The notes beneath the pieces are model-generated. The model saw only the letters and a list, made by a program, of their open reading frames with translations. It ran no database searches and had not been told where the DNA came from. The translations under genes and the position numbers were made by a program. Of a DNA stretch of 64,000 nt, positions 34,236 to 42,926 are shown in pieces. The stretch spans positions 1 through 64,000 of the forward strand of contig NZ_JACSUD010000012.1 in NCBI RefSeq assembly GCF_014385435.1, written 5' to 3'. The DNA comes from Alloprevotella sp. Lung230. GTDB lineage: Bacteria; Bacteroidota; Bacteroidia; Bacteroidales; Bacteroidaceae. Every line of letters starts with the position of its first letter. Positions within the stretch are counted from its first letter, which is position 1.

Positions 34236-36386
34236 TCAGAAGCGAAGCGTGCCGCCGACGAGGAAGAGGCGGCCGGGTTGCTCCACGTTGCCGATGTCGT
34301 AGAAACGATGACCAGTGAGGTTGTGTAGATCGACAAAGAGAGAGTAGCGCGTGGCCGTCCAATGGACTTTCACGTCAAGGCGACCATGTGTGCCATACGG
34401 CGCCGTAGTGCCCGTACGCTTGTGGGTGGTGCGGTCGAACACCTCGTAAGTTCCGTTGCGCTCTTGCAGGCGGAAACTCCACGACGCACCGAGGCGCTGC
34501 CAGATGGTGTGGTCGAGCGTGAGGATGAGCTTGTGGCGGAGATATTCCAAGGCATAGGCCGACTTGAAGATAGGGCGCGTGTCGCTGCGGTGCTGTGCGC
34601 TCCAAGCGTAGTCGATGCTGAGCAGACGCAAGGGCTGGTGGGGGCCGAAGAGCGCCGTGCCGTCGAGGTCGGCTGTGAGATGCGCGCCGTAGTTGTCGAG
34701 CCGCAGCCAGTTGACCGCTTTATATTTAGTATCGGTCGCCGCAGTCTTCACCCAGTCGATCATGTTCTTTCCGCGATGGAAGAACCCGTTGGCGCGCAGA
34801 CGGAGGCCCGATGTCGGTGTCCACTGAAAGCCGAGGCGGAAGGCATCGACCTCCTCGGGGCGCAACTGGTTGCTGCCCTCGTGAGTGGGCGTGTTGTAGA
34901 AACGGTCGGTGAAGGTGGGCAGACGCAGGGCTTGGTTCCACGAGGCAAAGAGGCGAAGCCGATCCGCAGGGCGGAAGGCCACATCGATGCCGGGATAGAG
35001 GTGGAAATCAGCATCGATGGGCGTGTTGCGTTGGGCGAGGAGGCCGAGCGAGAGCGTCCAGCGATTGAGCACGATGTTGTGTTCCAAAAAGTAACTCAAA
35101 TTCGTGCGCCGCACCTGTTTGGTGTAGTAGGCCGCACCACCGTCGCGATCTTCCCACTTTCCACCGCGCTCAACAGGGTGCTTGCCTGGGATGACCACCC
35201 ACTCGTCCTGTGTCAGGGCGTGGCCGAGGTTGGTGGAGTGGACGCCCTCCTCGCGGAGTTCCGCCCCCACCGCCGTGCGCCCCAGCGCCCATTGCGTCCA
35301 GGCATTGAGGCCGAGGGTGAATACATCGCTGCGGTGGAAGTTTTCGGCCGTATGGGTGTTGCGGATGAGTTGGAAATGGTCGGCACTGCGCGTCCATGAC
35401 AACTGCGGAGCGAAGTGGATGCGCCCTTTGCTTTCGCCTTTGAGGGCAAATGTGTAGCGGTGGAGCGCCTCCCACTGATTGGGATAGGCGGCCGAGTAGA
35501 ACGTGTTGGCGCCGAAGTCGTTGAGGGTCATTCCCGCTTGTGCATCAACGCGCACTGAGGCATCTTCGTATCCACCCTGCCAAAAGGCTTTTCCGCCGCG
35601 GAAGTCGCCGTTGTCCACAGCCCCATCGGAGCGCTGGAAAGAACCGCTCAATGAGGAACGGAAACGACGGCCGTCGGTCGTGGTATGCTGCCAAGCACCG
35701 CGCGCTTCAGTCTGTACCGTTCCCCACGAGCCCATGGCCGCGCGCAACAATATGCCGCGGTCGGCAGTGTGCGTCACGATGTTGATGGCACCCGAAAAGG
35801 CTTGCGTACCGAGCACACGTGATGCTGCGCCTTCGAGCACTTCGATGCGCTCAATGTCGCTGAGATTGAGGGGAAAGTCGGCCGCGTTGTGGCCCGTCTG
35901 TGGATTGTTGATGGGGACGCCGTTGACAAGAATTGTGATTTGGTCAAAGGTTCCGCCATTGATGCCGATGTCCGTTTGTAAACCAAAACCTCCGCGCTCT
36001 CGGACATCGATGCCTGCGCTGAGTTTGAGCACGTCGTTGATACTGGTGACGCCCGCCGCCGCGAGTTGCGCGTGGCCGAGAGTCGTCACCTGTCGAGCAG
36101 CCAAGTCGGCCGCCATCGGGGCACGCGAAGCAGCGCTCACTGCCTCACGGAGCAACTGGTCGTCGTCGAGCGTGGCAATGCTGTCGTTGTGCGACGCGTG
36201 GTGCACATCGGCTGCGGTGCTCACTCCGTTTGCTGCCGCCAGACAGGGAGCAGCGGTGGAGAGCGTTGCCACCGTCAGGACGCCGACCTTCACCTCACGA
36301 CCCAATGCCGCAAAGAGCGCATAGCCCTTACGGTTGAAGTGGCGGAAGGTGAACTCAGTACCCTTAGATGAGTTTTTTTGATACAT
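34236..36386 (-). CDS. TonB-dependent outer-membrane receptor
   Basis: The protein has 716 residues from the ATG at 36386. An atypically long basic lead (FRHFNRKGYALFAALGREV) precedes the hydrophobic signal segment (VGVLTVATLSTAAPCLA); this type of lead is seen in Bacteroidales receptors. The plug domain includes LGHAQLAAAGVTSINDVLKL, GINGGTFDQITILVNGVPIN and IERIEVLEGAASRVLGTQAFSGAINIVT. The 22-strand barrel ends in VGGTLRF. It is closer to vitamin or metallophore receptors (BtuB-like) than to SusC, as it lacks the carboxypeptidase-like N-terminal domain. No partner SusD is present. The ligand is unknown. A TAACTTTG box on the minus strand (36416-36423) is the likely promoter. Confidence 0.9.
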   Translation of the reverse strand: MYQKNSSKGTEFTFRHFNRKGYALFAALGREVKVGVLTVATLSTAAPCLAAANGVSTAADVHHASHNDSIATLDDDQLLREAVSAASRAPMAADLAARQVTTLGHAQLAAAGVTSINDVLKLSAGIDVRERGGFGLQTDIGINGGTFDQITILVNGVPINNPQTGHNAADFPLNLSDIERIEVLEGAASRVLGTQAFSGAINIVTHTADRGILLRAAMGSWGTVQTEARGAWQHTTTDGRRFRSSLSGSFQRSDGAVDNGDFRGGKAFWQGGYEDASVRVDAQAGMTLNDFGANTFYSAAYPNQWEALHRYTFALKGESKGRIHFAPQLSWTRSADHFQLIRNTHTAENFHRSDVFTLGLNAWTQWALGRTAVGAELREEGVHSTNLGHALTQDEWVVIPGKHPVERGGKWEDRDGGAAYYTKQVRRTNLSYFLEHNIVLNRWTLSLGLLAQRNTPIDADFHLYPGIDVAFRPADRLRLFASWNQALRLPTFTDRFYNTPTHEGSNQLRPEEVDAFRLGFQWTPTSGLRLRANGFFHRGKNMIDWVKTAATDTKYKAVNWLRLDNYGAHLTADLDGTALFGPHQPLRLLSIDYAWSAQHRSDTRPIFKSAYALEYLRHKLILTLDHTIWQRLGASWSFRLQERNGTYEVFDRTTHKRTGTTAPYGTHGRLDVKVHWTATRYSLFVDLHNLTGHRFYDIGNVEQPGRLFLVGGTLRF

Positions 36387-36415
36387 AAATGTTTGAAAAT
36401 AGGTTGAAAACGCTG

Positions 36416-36474
36416 CAAAGTTACAAAAAATGTAGCGAAAAGACATAACACTCGCCAAGAAATACGTATATTTG
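36416..36474. promoter_or_regulatory. divergent promoter boxes for the receptor (minus) and the CNNM gene (plus)
   Basis: TAACTTTG on the minus strand (36416-36423) and TATATTTG on the plus strand (36467-36474) both match TAnnTTTG. The -33 boxes are not clear. Confidence 0.5.
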
Positions 36475-36518
36475 CAGCAATCACCAACCCGTGCACGCCG
36501 GTCGTGCCGCAACACTTA

Positions 36519-37565
36519 ATGGGCTTACTCCTTTTCTATCTCATCCTTTCCCTTTCGCTTTCTTCCCTTTGCTCCGTACTCGAAGCCGTCTTGCTGGCCT
36601 GCACCCCCTCCTTTGCCACCCTTAAAGAAGAGGAGGGCAGCAAAACCGCCACGCGCCTCAAACACTACAAAGCCGACATCGACCGCCCTATCTCCGCCAT
36701 CCTGTCGCTCAATACCATCGCCCACACCGTGGGTGCTGCCGGTGTGGGCGCGCAGGCGGCTGAAATCTGGGGCAGTGATGCCGTCGGGGTGGCTTCGGCC
36801 GTGATGACCCTGCTCATCCTTGTCATCTCTGAAATCATCCCCAAGGTGGTGGGCGCCACCTATTGGCGAGAACTGGCCATGGGCGCCACCCGCATCATTC
36901 GTGTGCTCATCGTCATCACCTATCCGCTGGTGCTTCTTTCCGAACTCATCACGCGCCTGTTTGCCTCCAACCAAAGCGCCCTCTCTGTGAGCCGTGAGGA
37001 GGTGCAGGCCATGGTCAATGTGGGCGTGGAAGAAGGCGTGTTCAAAGCCAAGGAAAACAAGGCCATCCAGAGTTTTTTGAAGCTCGGCGAGATGAAAGCC
37101 GAACAAATCATGACCCCCGCCACCGTGGTGGCCACGGCCAACGAGACAATGACGCTCCAAGAGTTTTACGAATACGGCGACGAGCGCCTGCACGCCTACA
37201 GCCGCATTCCCATCTACGATGTCGAGGAGGAATACATCAAGGGCTACGTCCTCAAAGCCGAAGTGCTTGAAGCCCTCTCCGACGACCAGTTTTCCATGAC
37301 CCTCTCGCAGCTCATCCGCCCCATCCTCGCTTTCCGCGACGACGAACCGGTGTCCAACATCTGGGAGAAGATGCTCGCCAAGAAGGAGCATATCTCCGTC
37401 ATCCTCGACGAATACGGGTCGATGCGCGGTATCGTCACCCTCGAAGACGTCATCGAAACGATGCTCGGCGTTGAAATAGTCGATGAAAATGACGAAGCCG
37501 TAGATATGCAGGACGTGGCGCGCGAGAAGTGGCAGCAACAACAGCAGCAACAGCCCACGCTCTAA
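36519..37565 (+). CDS. CNNM/CBS-domain membrane protein
   Basis: The protein has 348 residues from the ATG at 36519 (a GTG at 36504 is the alternative). The CNNM transmembrane domain spans about residues 1-170 with four hydrophobic segments and NTIAHTVGAAGVGAQA. A CBS pair follows (about 195-315) with EQIMTPATVVATANETMTL and GYVLKAEVLEALSDD. The CorC/HlyC C-terminal domain found in longer relatives is absent; the protein ends in a Gln-rich tail. Related proteins are linked to magnesium or cobalt efflux. A strong terminator follows at 37621-37664. Confidence 0.88.
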   Translation: MGLLLFYLILSLSLSSLCSVLEAVLLACTPSFATLKEEEGSKTATRLKHYKADIDRPISAILSLNTIAHTVGAAGVGAQAAEIWGSDAVGVASAVMTLLILVISEIIPKVVGATYWRELAMGATRIIRVLIVITYPLVLLSELITRLFASNQSALSVSREEVQAMVNVGVEEGVFKAKENKAIQSFLKLGEMKAEQIMTPATVVATANETMTLQEFYEYGDERLHAYSRIPIYDVEEEYIKGYVLKAEVLEALSDDQFSMTLSQLIRPILAFRDDEPVSNIWEKMLAKKEHISVILDEYGSMRGIVTLEDVIETMLGVEIVDENDEAVDMQDVAREKWQQQQQQQPTL

Positions 37566-37620
37566 TTTCGGTCGCTTCCATCGACAATCGCCCTCCCACC
37601 CTCGATCCCTCTCATCCCAC

Positions 37621-37664
37621 GCCTGCCCCTCCACCTTCCCTTGGTGGAGGGGCAGGTGTTTTTT
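37621..37664 (+). terminator. terminator after the CNNM gene
   Basis: A 14-15 bp GC-rich stem (CCTGCCCCTCCACC / GGTGGAGGGGCAGG) is followed by TGTTTTTT. Confidence 0.85.
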
Positions 37665-37711
37665 GCGTGGGCGTGCCGATGGTGTATGTCTACTTGTGTC
37701 TGCCGGCTTTT

Positions 37712-37826
37712 CGATGGGCGTCCCCGTTGGGGGCATTCCCTTCGGCATTGGACATTCCGTAGGTTCGTCGTCGCTGCGCTCCGTCTCGCTTACGGCTATT
37801 GGGAGAAGCCCCTCCTTCGGGGACAG
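37712..37826 (+). repeat. GC-rich interspersed repeat, copy 1
   Basis: The sequence shares GATGGGCGTCCCC, TTCCCTTCGGCATTGGA, TCCGTAGGTTCGTCGT and CCTTCGGGG with 57199-57308 and, inverted, with 46511-46608. It contains small GC hairpins (CCCC...GGGG). It does not code for a recognisable protein. Confidence 0.65.
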
Positions 37827-38047
37827 CCCTCCTTTTTCTTATGATTTTCAGCGTAGATTGATTGGATCTGGATGGATATCGGACCTGGGCTTGCGATGTC
37901 GCTGAAAGCGACACCTTAGCATCGCCTCGGGTCCTCCCGAGGTGGACAGGACATAGAGGGAAGCCGGCCGAAGATCGGTCCGATATTCTCATAGAATATC
38001 AGCCGGTGTTCAAAACGGAGGGAAAAGGCCACCGCGCTTTTCCTCCC

Positions 38048-38284
38048 CTCGCGCGCGTATCTCTACAATAGTGTGCGTATTTTGCCTTCACTCCTTCACC
38101 CAGGAAGGTAAGTTGCAGAGCATCAGTAGGTTATGGGTGAAGGCAAGAGGCCGGACGTCCTTCACCGCTTTCGCGAATTTACCTTCTGTGGTAACTTCCT
38201 GTTTTTCAGAAGTTTGTATCCTTCGGTGAAGGCAGTGAAGGCAAAAAACAAGACTTTCAGTATAGACGCGCGCGTACGCGCGAG
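38048..38284. repeat. palindromic TTCACC element, copy B
   Basis: The ends are CTCGCGCGCGTAT and CGCGTACGCGCGAG. Boxes are GCCTTCACTCCTTCACC (38084-38100), GGTGAAGGC (38136-38144), CCTTCACC (38159-38166), a degenerate ACCTTCTGT (38181-38189) and GGTGAAGGCAGTGAAGGC (from 38225). Spacers 38101-38135 and 38190-38224 are both 35 nt. Confidence 0.8.
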
Positions 38285-38311
38285 GGGAAAAGGGTCGGAG
38301 GGAGGAAGATT

Positions 38312-38374
38312 TATCTCAGAGGTAAATGCAACTCCCTCAGAGGTAGAAAAAACTACCTCTGAGGTAGATAGGCC
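38312..38374. repeat. three-unit 21-bp CTCAGAG array, copy B
   Basis: Three 21-bp units start TATCTCAGAGGTA, TCCCTCAGAGGTAG and TACCTCTGAGGTAG. Each contains the near-palindrome ACCTCWGAGGT. The array begins 28 nt after element B. Confidence 0.8.
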
Positions 38375-38524
38375 TTCAAAAAAATAATCGTAGCTATTCT
38401 TTGATAAGTGCTCCCTGTACAATTAATAATCTGAAAAGCCAGCAGTAGATATATTCGAATGTGTAATGTCTTGTTTGCAAAATGGGATGGTGGCGACGTT
38501 TTTACACTACTTTTAGAAGTTTTT

Positions 38525-38556
38525 TTTGCTCATCCTCTCCCTTTTTGATAATTTCG
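38525..38556 (+). promoter_or_regulatory. promoter of the S74-domain gene
   Basis: TTTG (38525-38528), 20 nt, TAATTTCG (38549-38556), one mismatch to TAnnTTTG; 28 nt before the ATG. Confidence 0.55.
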
Positions 38557-38584
38557 CGTGCAAACGAAAACACCTTATTTGACT

Positions 38585-39751
38585 ATGCGACATTATCTCC
38601 TTTTCCTCTGTCTTGGCAGCGCGCTGGCAACGCAGGCTCAAACCGCCAACGTGGGCGTGAACACCCGAACGCCTGAAGTCACGCTCGACGTGCTGCCCGC
38701 CAAACCTACCGGCAACACCAACGAAGGCATACGCGCACCGCAACTCACCAAGACGCGCATTGCTGCCATCGCCCAGCCCAAGGAGGGGACGTTCGTTTAC
38801 GCCAAGGCCGAGAGTGGTTCGACCTTCTCCACCTATACGGGCAGCAACGCTGCTGTGCGCGACATTAACGAGAAGGGCTACTATTTTTTCAACGGAACAA
38901 GGTGGGTGAAGACCAATGATGAGTGGGAATATGATGGCGACAAACTGCGCGTACGCACTTATTCCAATATGAACGCCCCACGCACCGACCTGCGAAACGT
39001 GTTCATCACCGATGATGGGAAAATGGGGGTTGGTACACGCAACCCTGACCAAGCGCTGGAGGTGAACGGCAATGTCTTTGTGGGTAGCGTCCGCCGCAGT
39101 TCACAAACCAACTTTCCGCATCGCGGAAACTTTCTTTCTTTTGAAGGGACGGAAAACTACCGCTACGAGTGGAATACCCCTACTTTCAGTAACTCCGACA
39201 TCTTTGCTTTCTATCGTTGGGATACAGCGGTAAATAGAGGTGACCTTCGCCTGTTGCTGGGTGATGATGGCGATGGGTCGGAAGCGCTCTCCATCGGTAA
39301 GATGATGGGGCTTTACCATCTTAGCCATTGGAACACCGTCAATCACGCCACGGCTTTTCACGAAATTTTCCGCTTGCAGACCAACGGTATTGCGCAGAAG
39401 CCGGGCGGAGGTACATGGTCCTCCCTTTCCGATGCTCGAACGAAAGAGAAGGTTTCGACTTACACCCAAGGGCTCTCCACGTTGATGAAGGTGCGCCCCG
39501 TCAACTATCAATATCGCGAAGGCTTTGGTGCCAGAGGGCGATATGTCGGCGTGCTGGCGCAGGAGCTGGAGCAGGTAGACAGCACGATGGTCATCAACAC
39601 CGACGAGTCGCGCTTAGGGGTGGATCATATTAAATATGTCGACCCATCCAATTTCACCTATATGCTCATCAACGCTGTCAAGGAACTCAAAGCCGAAAAC
39701 GAACAGCTGCGCCAACGTCTCGAAGCCCTCGAACGCAAAGTGGGGCAATAG
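38585..39751 (+). CDS. exported protein with C-terminal S74 (tail-fibre chaperone) domain
   Basis: The protein has 388 residues from the ATG at 38585. The signal peptide ends near ATQAQ (about residue 18). The mature start VGVNTRTPEVTLDVLP resembles the protein at 628. The C-terminal 120 residues form an S74-type intramolecular chaperone: LSDARTKEKVSTYTQGL (the self-cleavage Ser in SDAR), VRPVNYQYREGFGARGRYVGVLAQELEQV, and a terminal coiled coil VKELKAENEQLRQRLEALERKV. Such domains trimerise beta-helical fibres and may cut themselves off. This suggests a trimeric surface fibre, possibly secreted. It has its own promoter and a long hairpin after the stop. Confidence 0.82.
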   Translation: MRHYLLFLCLGSALATQAQTANVGVNTRTPEVTLDVLPAKPTGNTNEGIRAPQLTKTRIAAIAQPKEGTFVYAKAESGSTFSTYTGSNAAVRDINEKGYYFFNGTRWVKTNDEWEYDGDKLRVRTYSNMNAPRTDLRNVFITDDGKMGVGTRNPDQALEVNGNVFVGSVRRSSQTNFPHRGNFLSFEGTENYRYEWNTPTFSNSDIFAFYRWDTAVNRGDLRLLLGDDGDGSEALSIGKMMGLYHLSHWNTVNHATAFHEIFRLQTNGIAQKPGGGTWSSLSDARTKEKVSTYTQGLSTLMKVRPVNYQYREGFGARGRYVGVLAQELEQVDSTMVINTDESRLGVDHIKYVDPSNFTYMLINAVKELKAENEQLRQRLEALERKVGQ

Positions 39752-39774
39752 GGTGGGAGAAATCGCTTGAAGCC

Positions 39775-39840
39775 ACACCACAACAGATGGGCCCGAAAAC
39801 CAGCCGAGGTGCTGGTTTTCGGGCCCATCTGTTGTGGTGT
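39775..39840. terminator. 30-bp perfect inverted repeat between convergent genes
   Basis: Two 30-nt arms (39775-39804 and 39811-39840) are exact complements around a CGAGGT loop, with no T-run on either side. The position between convergent genes fits a bidirectional terminator, but the arm length is unusual. Confidence 0.7.
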
Positions 39841-39863
39841 GATTTCGGAAGCGTGGTGCAAGG

Positions 39864-42800
39864 CTACTCGTCGTACTCATCGTAGGTCTGAGTGCTTGCA
39901 GGAGTGTCGGTGTCCGTAGAGGTCTGCGGTGTGCCGGAGGAATGACCTGCGGGTTGCGTCACCTCGTCTTCGTAGATTTGCTTCGGATGATCGTCCGTGG
40001 GCGGCTCGTATTCGAGCGGCAGATCGGGATTGATGCGGAGCGGTGCGAAATGCTTGTCGAAGAACTTGCGATAGTCGTCGAAGGAGTAGAGCGTGCCGAG
40101 CAGGCGGAGGTTGGTCTCGCTGATGAGTTCGATGCGGGCACGGCGCAACAAATGGGTCAATGCCGGGTCGCGGAAGAGGCGTTGGGCGTAGTAGTGGACA
40201 TCATCGTAGGAGGTGAAGCCCGAAACGCGGAACTGCGTGAGCGTGCTGTTGCGCTCCTTGCCGATGTCGAACCCGCGGGTGACGAAAGCCGAGAAGTTGA
40301 AGCGCGCCAAGGCGTAGAGGAGACTGTCGTCGCTGAGGCTGTCGGTGGGGTAGGCGATGAGGAAAATGAAGGGGGCGTCTTTGGCCTCCGAGAGTTGACG
40401 GTCTTCCCCGGCAGCGGCTGTGGCTGCGCTGTTTTCGCTGAGCCGTCGCGACCAAAGTCCGCCCAAGTCGAAGGACGTCGGGCTGAGGTTGCGTCCCATC
40501 TCGATGCCGCGCACAATCATGGCTGCCATTTCGGCCACATCGCTCTTGGGATGCTCTGTGGCAAGGGTGCGGAGTTCGGCAGCGATGGTGTCGCGCGGTG
40601 CCGTGCCCAAGCGGGAGAGAGCGTGCACCAAGATGAACTTCGGGCGGTTGGCGCCGTGAGGATAAGTGGCGGTGGATCGGGCAAAGTTGGCAGCCACAGT
40701 GGCAGCGTCCCCGAGGCGATAGGCGTTGTAGGTGGAGGCGTAGAGCGAGTCTTCCAGTTCGCGGGCATAGCGACTGTTGCGGTCGAAGTCCGGGTCGTTG
40801 ACCACCGGTGTGAGGGCGTAGTCGGGATAGTGGGTGGCAAGCGTCTGCCGGTAGCGGTCGGCCGCGGCAGTGTCGCCCTTGCGCTTGGCCAAGAGGAAGA
40901 GGTGATAGTAAGCCTCGTTGAGCCGCTCAAAGTCGGGATAATTGCGGATGAGGCGGTCGAACGTGCTTTCGGCCAGCGCATAGTCGCCCAGTTTGTCCTT
41001 CTCGATGATGCCGGCTTCGATGAGCGCATCGCGGATGAGCTGATGCGCCTTCTTTTGTTGCTCGGCCGTGAAGGGCACTTTAGCCAAATAGAACTCGCGT
41101 TGGAGCGGGTCGGCCGCCGGTCCTGTCGGAGTTGTGGCTTCGGCCGGTTTGTCGGAAGCGGGCTTTTCGGTGTCTTCGGCCAAACGGCGGTCGATTTCTT
41201 CGGGACTCAGCCCTTGGGCCGACAAACTGTCGCGTCGGGCTTTCTGTGGGGCCGAAATCGGGGCCTCTTCCTTCGTCTCAGTCGGGGTGCTTGAAGCCAA
41301 AAGGCTGCGGTTGGCACGCCGCCAGTCGTCTTCATTCTTGCGCCGCCCCCATTGTCGGGCAAAGGACTGTTTGCCCTGCTGCACGAGTTGCGGATTGTAG
41401 AAGTACCACGACTTGTCGTTGTTGCCGGCAAGGGGCGGTTGCGGCATCTCATTGCCGCGTGGGTGCCGGTCGAAATCGTTGTCGCCATTGTCGTTGTTGT
41501 CCTCTTGTGCCTGTCGCAGACTGTCGGCCCTGTTGCGGCGCGCCTCTTCCTGCTGCTTCTTGTAGAGGGCGATGGCGCGGTCGATCACGGCATTGCGATC
41601 GGCCTCCGGCATTTGAGCGAGGGCAAGCAGGGAGTCTTGTTCGAACACGACGCTCGTGTAAGGCACAAGTTCGTCGAGCACCTTCGAGCGGCGTGTGAGT
41701 TCGGCATAGTCCGCGCGCTTGCGGTCGAGCAGACCGATGGCTTCTGTGTAGCAAGGTTGCGCCTTGTCGAAGCGCTGACGCTCCCAGTAGAGACCACCCA
41801 GGCGCAGGAGCAACAGCCCTTTTTCGGGAGTGGCTTGGGTGGATTTGGCGCGCCCCGTTTCGTAGGCTGTGATGGCGGCAGTGGTGTCGCTCAGGGCAAG
41901 GTTGATGTTGCCGATGGCGTAGTAAAGTTGGTCGAGGTAGTCCTTGTTACTGCTGTTGCGCGTCATCTTTTGGAGGCGCGTAATCATTCGTTTCGCGCTT
42001 TGAGGGGTGGTGAGGGCTTCCGTTTGGAGGATGCGCGCATGGAGCATCATGGTGTAGTCGGGGCTGCGGTTGATGCACTGCTGAAGGGCGGCATAGGCTT
42101 CGGCTTTGCGGTCGAGCGCCATGTAGACCTGCCCGAGCAAATAGGAAAGGCGGGCGCGGTGGTGACTGCCGGAAGCACTGCGGGCAGCGCGCTGCAAGTA
42201 GGGCACCGCCTCGTTCAGCCGCTCCTGGCGGATGAGAAAATCGGCCATCGTGAGGTCGCGTTCCCGACCGAGACGGCGCGAGAGTTTCGGAGTGCTCGCT
42301 TGGTCGAGGCGTTGGAGGGCATCTTCGGCATCGTAATACCATTCGAGTTCGGCATAACAACGTGCCAACCAGATGCGCGCTTCGGCCACCACCATGGGCT
42401 CGGCGGCGTAGAAGCGCGTGATGTAGGCAAAGGTCGAAGCCGCGGCCACAAACTCGCCCTGCTGAAACTGCGCACGTCCCATCAGCAACCACGCATTTTT
42501 GAGGAAAGGATTGAACTCCTTGCGAGAGAGATAGGCTCTCTCGCGTTCCGTCTTGCTGTGGTTGAGGTTGGTCTTCGGTTTGGCCTTGATGCTGTGGAGT
42601 TGGATGGCTTTTTCGCACTTGGTGATGGCCAGGTCGAAGTCGTTTCGCCCGAGGGAACGCATCTTTTCATAGCCCACGCCAAACACCGGCAGGCGTTCCG
42701 TGTAGTCCTCGCGCAGGCCGCTGCGTTGCGCCTCCTCGCCCTTCTCGTAGGCTTGTGTGGCGTTGTAGTACACGTTGTAGCGGGTGACAAAAGCCTGCCA

Positions 42801-42893
42801 CCTGCGAGAGGCTGCGGTGTTCTCCTTGGGCGAACAAGCCGTGAGCAGCCCTACGATGAGGATGAAAAAGAGAAAAACGTGTTTGATAAGCAA
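39864..42893 (-). CDS. porW: type IX secretion TPR lipoprotein PorW/SprE
   Basis: The protein has 1009 residues. The only start compatible with the lipoprotein signal is a TTG at 42893 (LIKHVFLFFILIVGLLTAC, Cys at residue 20). The conserved opening NTAASRRWQAFVTRYNVYYNA and KCEKAIQLHSIKAKP are hallmarks of PorW/SprE. Many TPR helices follow (about 120-420), then a charged disordered middle (about 440-620), further TPR-like repeats and an acidic tail with DEYDE. PorW/SprE is required for type IX secretion in P. gingivalis and Flavobacterium. It is the last gene of the aroA-DUF-znuB-like run, 33 nt after the permease gene. Confidence 0.88.
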   Translation of the reverse strand: MLIKHVFLFFILIVGLLTACSPKENTAASRRWQAFVTRYNVYYNATQAYEKGEEAQRSGLREDYTERLPVFGVGYEKMRSLGRNDFDLAITKCEKAIQLHSIKAKPKTNLNHSKTERERAYLSRKEFNPFLKNAWLLMGRAQFQQGEFVAAASTFAYITRFYAAEPMVVAEARIWLARCYAELEWYYDAEDALQRLDQASTPKLSRRLGRERDLTMADFLIRQERLNEAVPYLQRAARSASGSHHRARLSYLLGQVYMALDRKAEAYAALQQCINRSPDYTMMLHARILQTEALTTPQSAKRMITRLQKMTRNSSNKDYLDQLYYAIGNINLALSDTTAAITAYETGRAKSTQATPEKGLLLLRLGGLYWERQRFDKAQPCYTEAIGLLDRKRADYAELTRRSKVLDELVPYTSVVFEQDSLLALAQMPEADRNAVIDRAIALYKKQQEEARRNRADSLRQAQEDNNDNGDNDFDRHPRGNEMPQPPLAGNNDKSWYFYNPQLVQQGKQSFARQWGRRKNEDDWRRANRSLLASSTPTETKEEAPISAPQKARRDSLSAQGLSPEEIDRRLAEDTEKPASDKPAEATTPTGPAADPLQREFYLAKVPFTAEQQKKAHQLIRDALIEAGIIEKDKLGDYALAESTFDRLIRNYPDFERLNEAYYHLFLLAKRKGDTAAADRYRQTLATHYPDYALTPVVNDPDFDRNSRYARELEDSLYASTYNAYRLGDAATVAANFARSTATYPHGANRPKFILVHALSRLGTAPRDTIAAELRTLATEHPKSDVAEMAAMIVRGIEMGRNLSPTSFDLGGLWSRRLSENSAATAAAGEDRQLSEAKDAPFIFLIAYPTDSLSDDSLLYALARFNFSAFVTRGFDIGKERNSTLTQFRVSGFTSYDDVHYYAQRLFRDPALTHLLRRARIELISETNLRLLGTLYSFDDYRKFFDKHFAPLRINPDLPLEYEPPTDDHPKQIYEDEVTQPAGHSSGTPQTSTDTDTPASTQTYDEYDE

Positions 42894-42926
42894 TGGAAAC
42901 GGGGAGAGATAAGGTGTGCAACTCCC

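Larger units (their letters stand above)
37566..38584. other. repeat-rich intergenic region
   Basis: This 1-kb stretch holds the CNNM terminator, one copy of the GC-rich repeat (37712-37826), an unassigned 220-nt segment with small inverted repeats (GATATTCT/AGAATATC near 37982-37999 and GGAGGGAAAAG/CTTTTCCTCCC at 38020-38046), palindromic element B with its 21-bp array, and the promoter of the S74 gene. I see no supportable coding gene. Confidence 0.7.

Noticed and set aside
38133-38387. Small frames with a TSEV-type seven-residue repeat (also 46613-46852 and 55833-56291)
   Set aside because: They come from the 21-bp DNA arrays and the palindromic elements; translations are found on both strands and lack ribosome-binding context.
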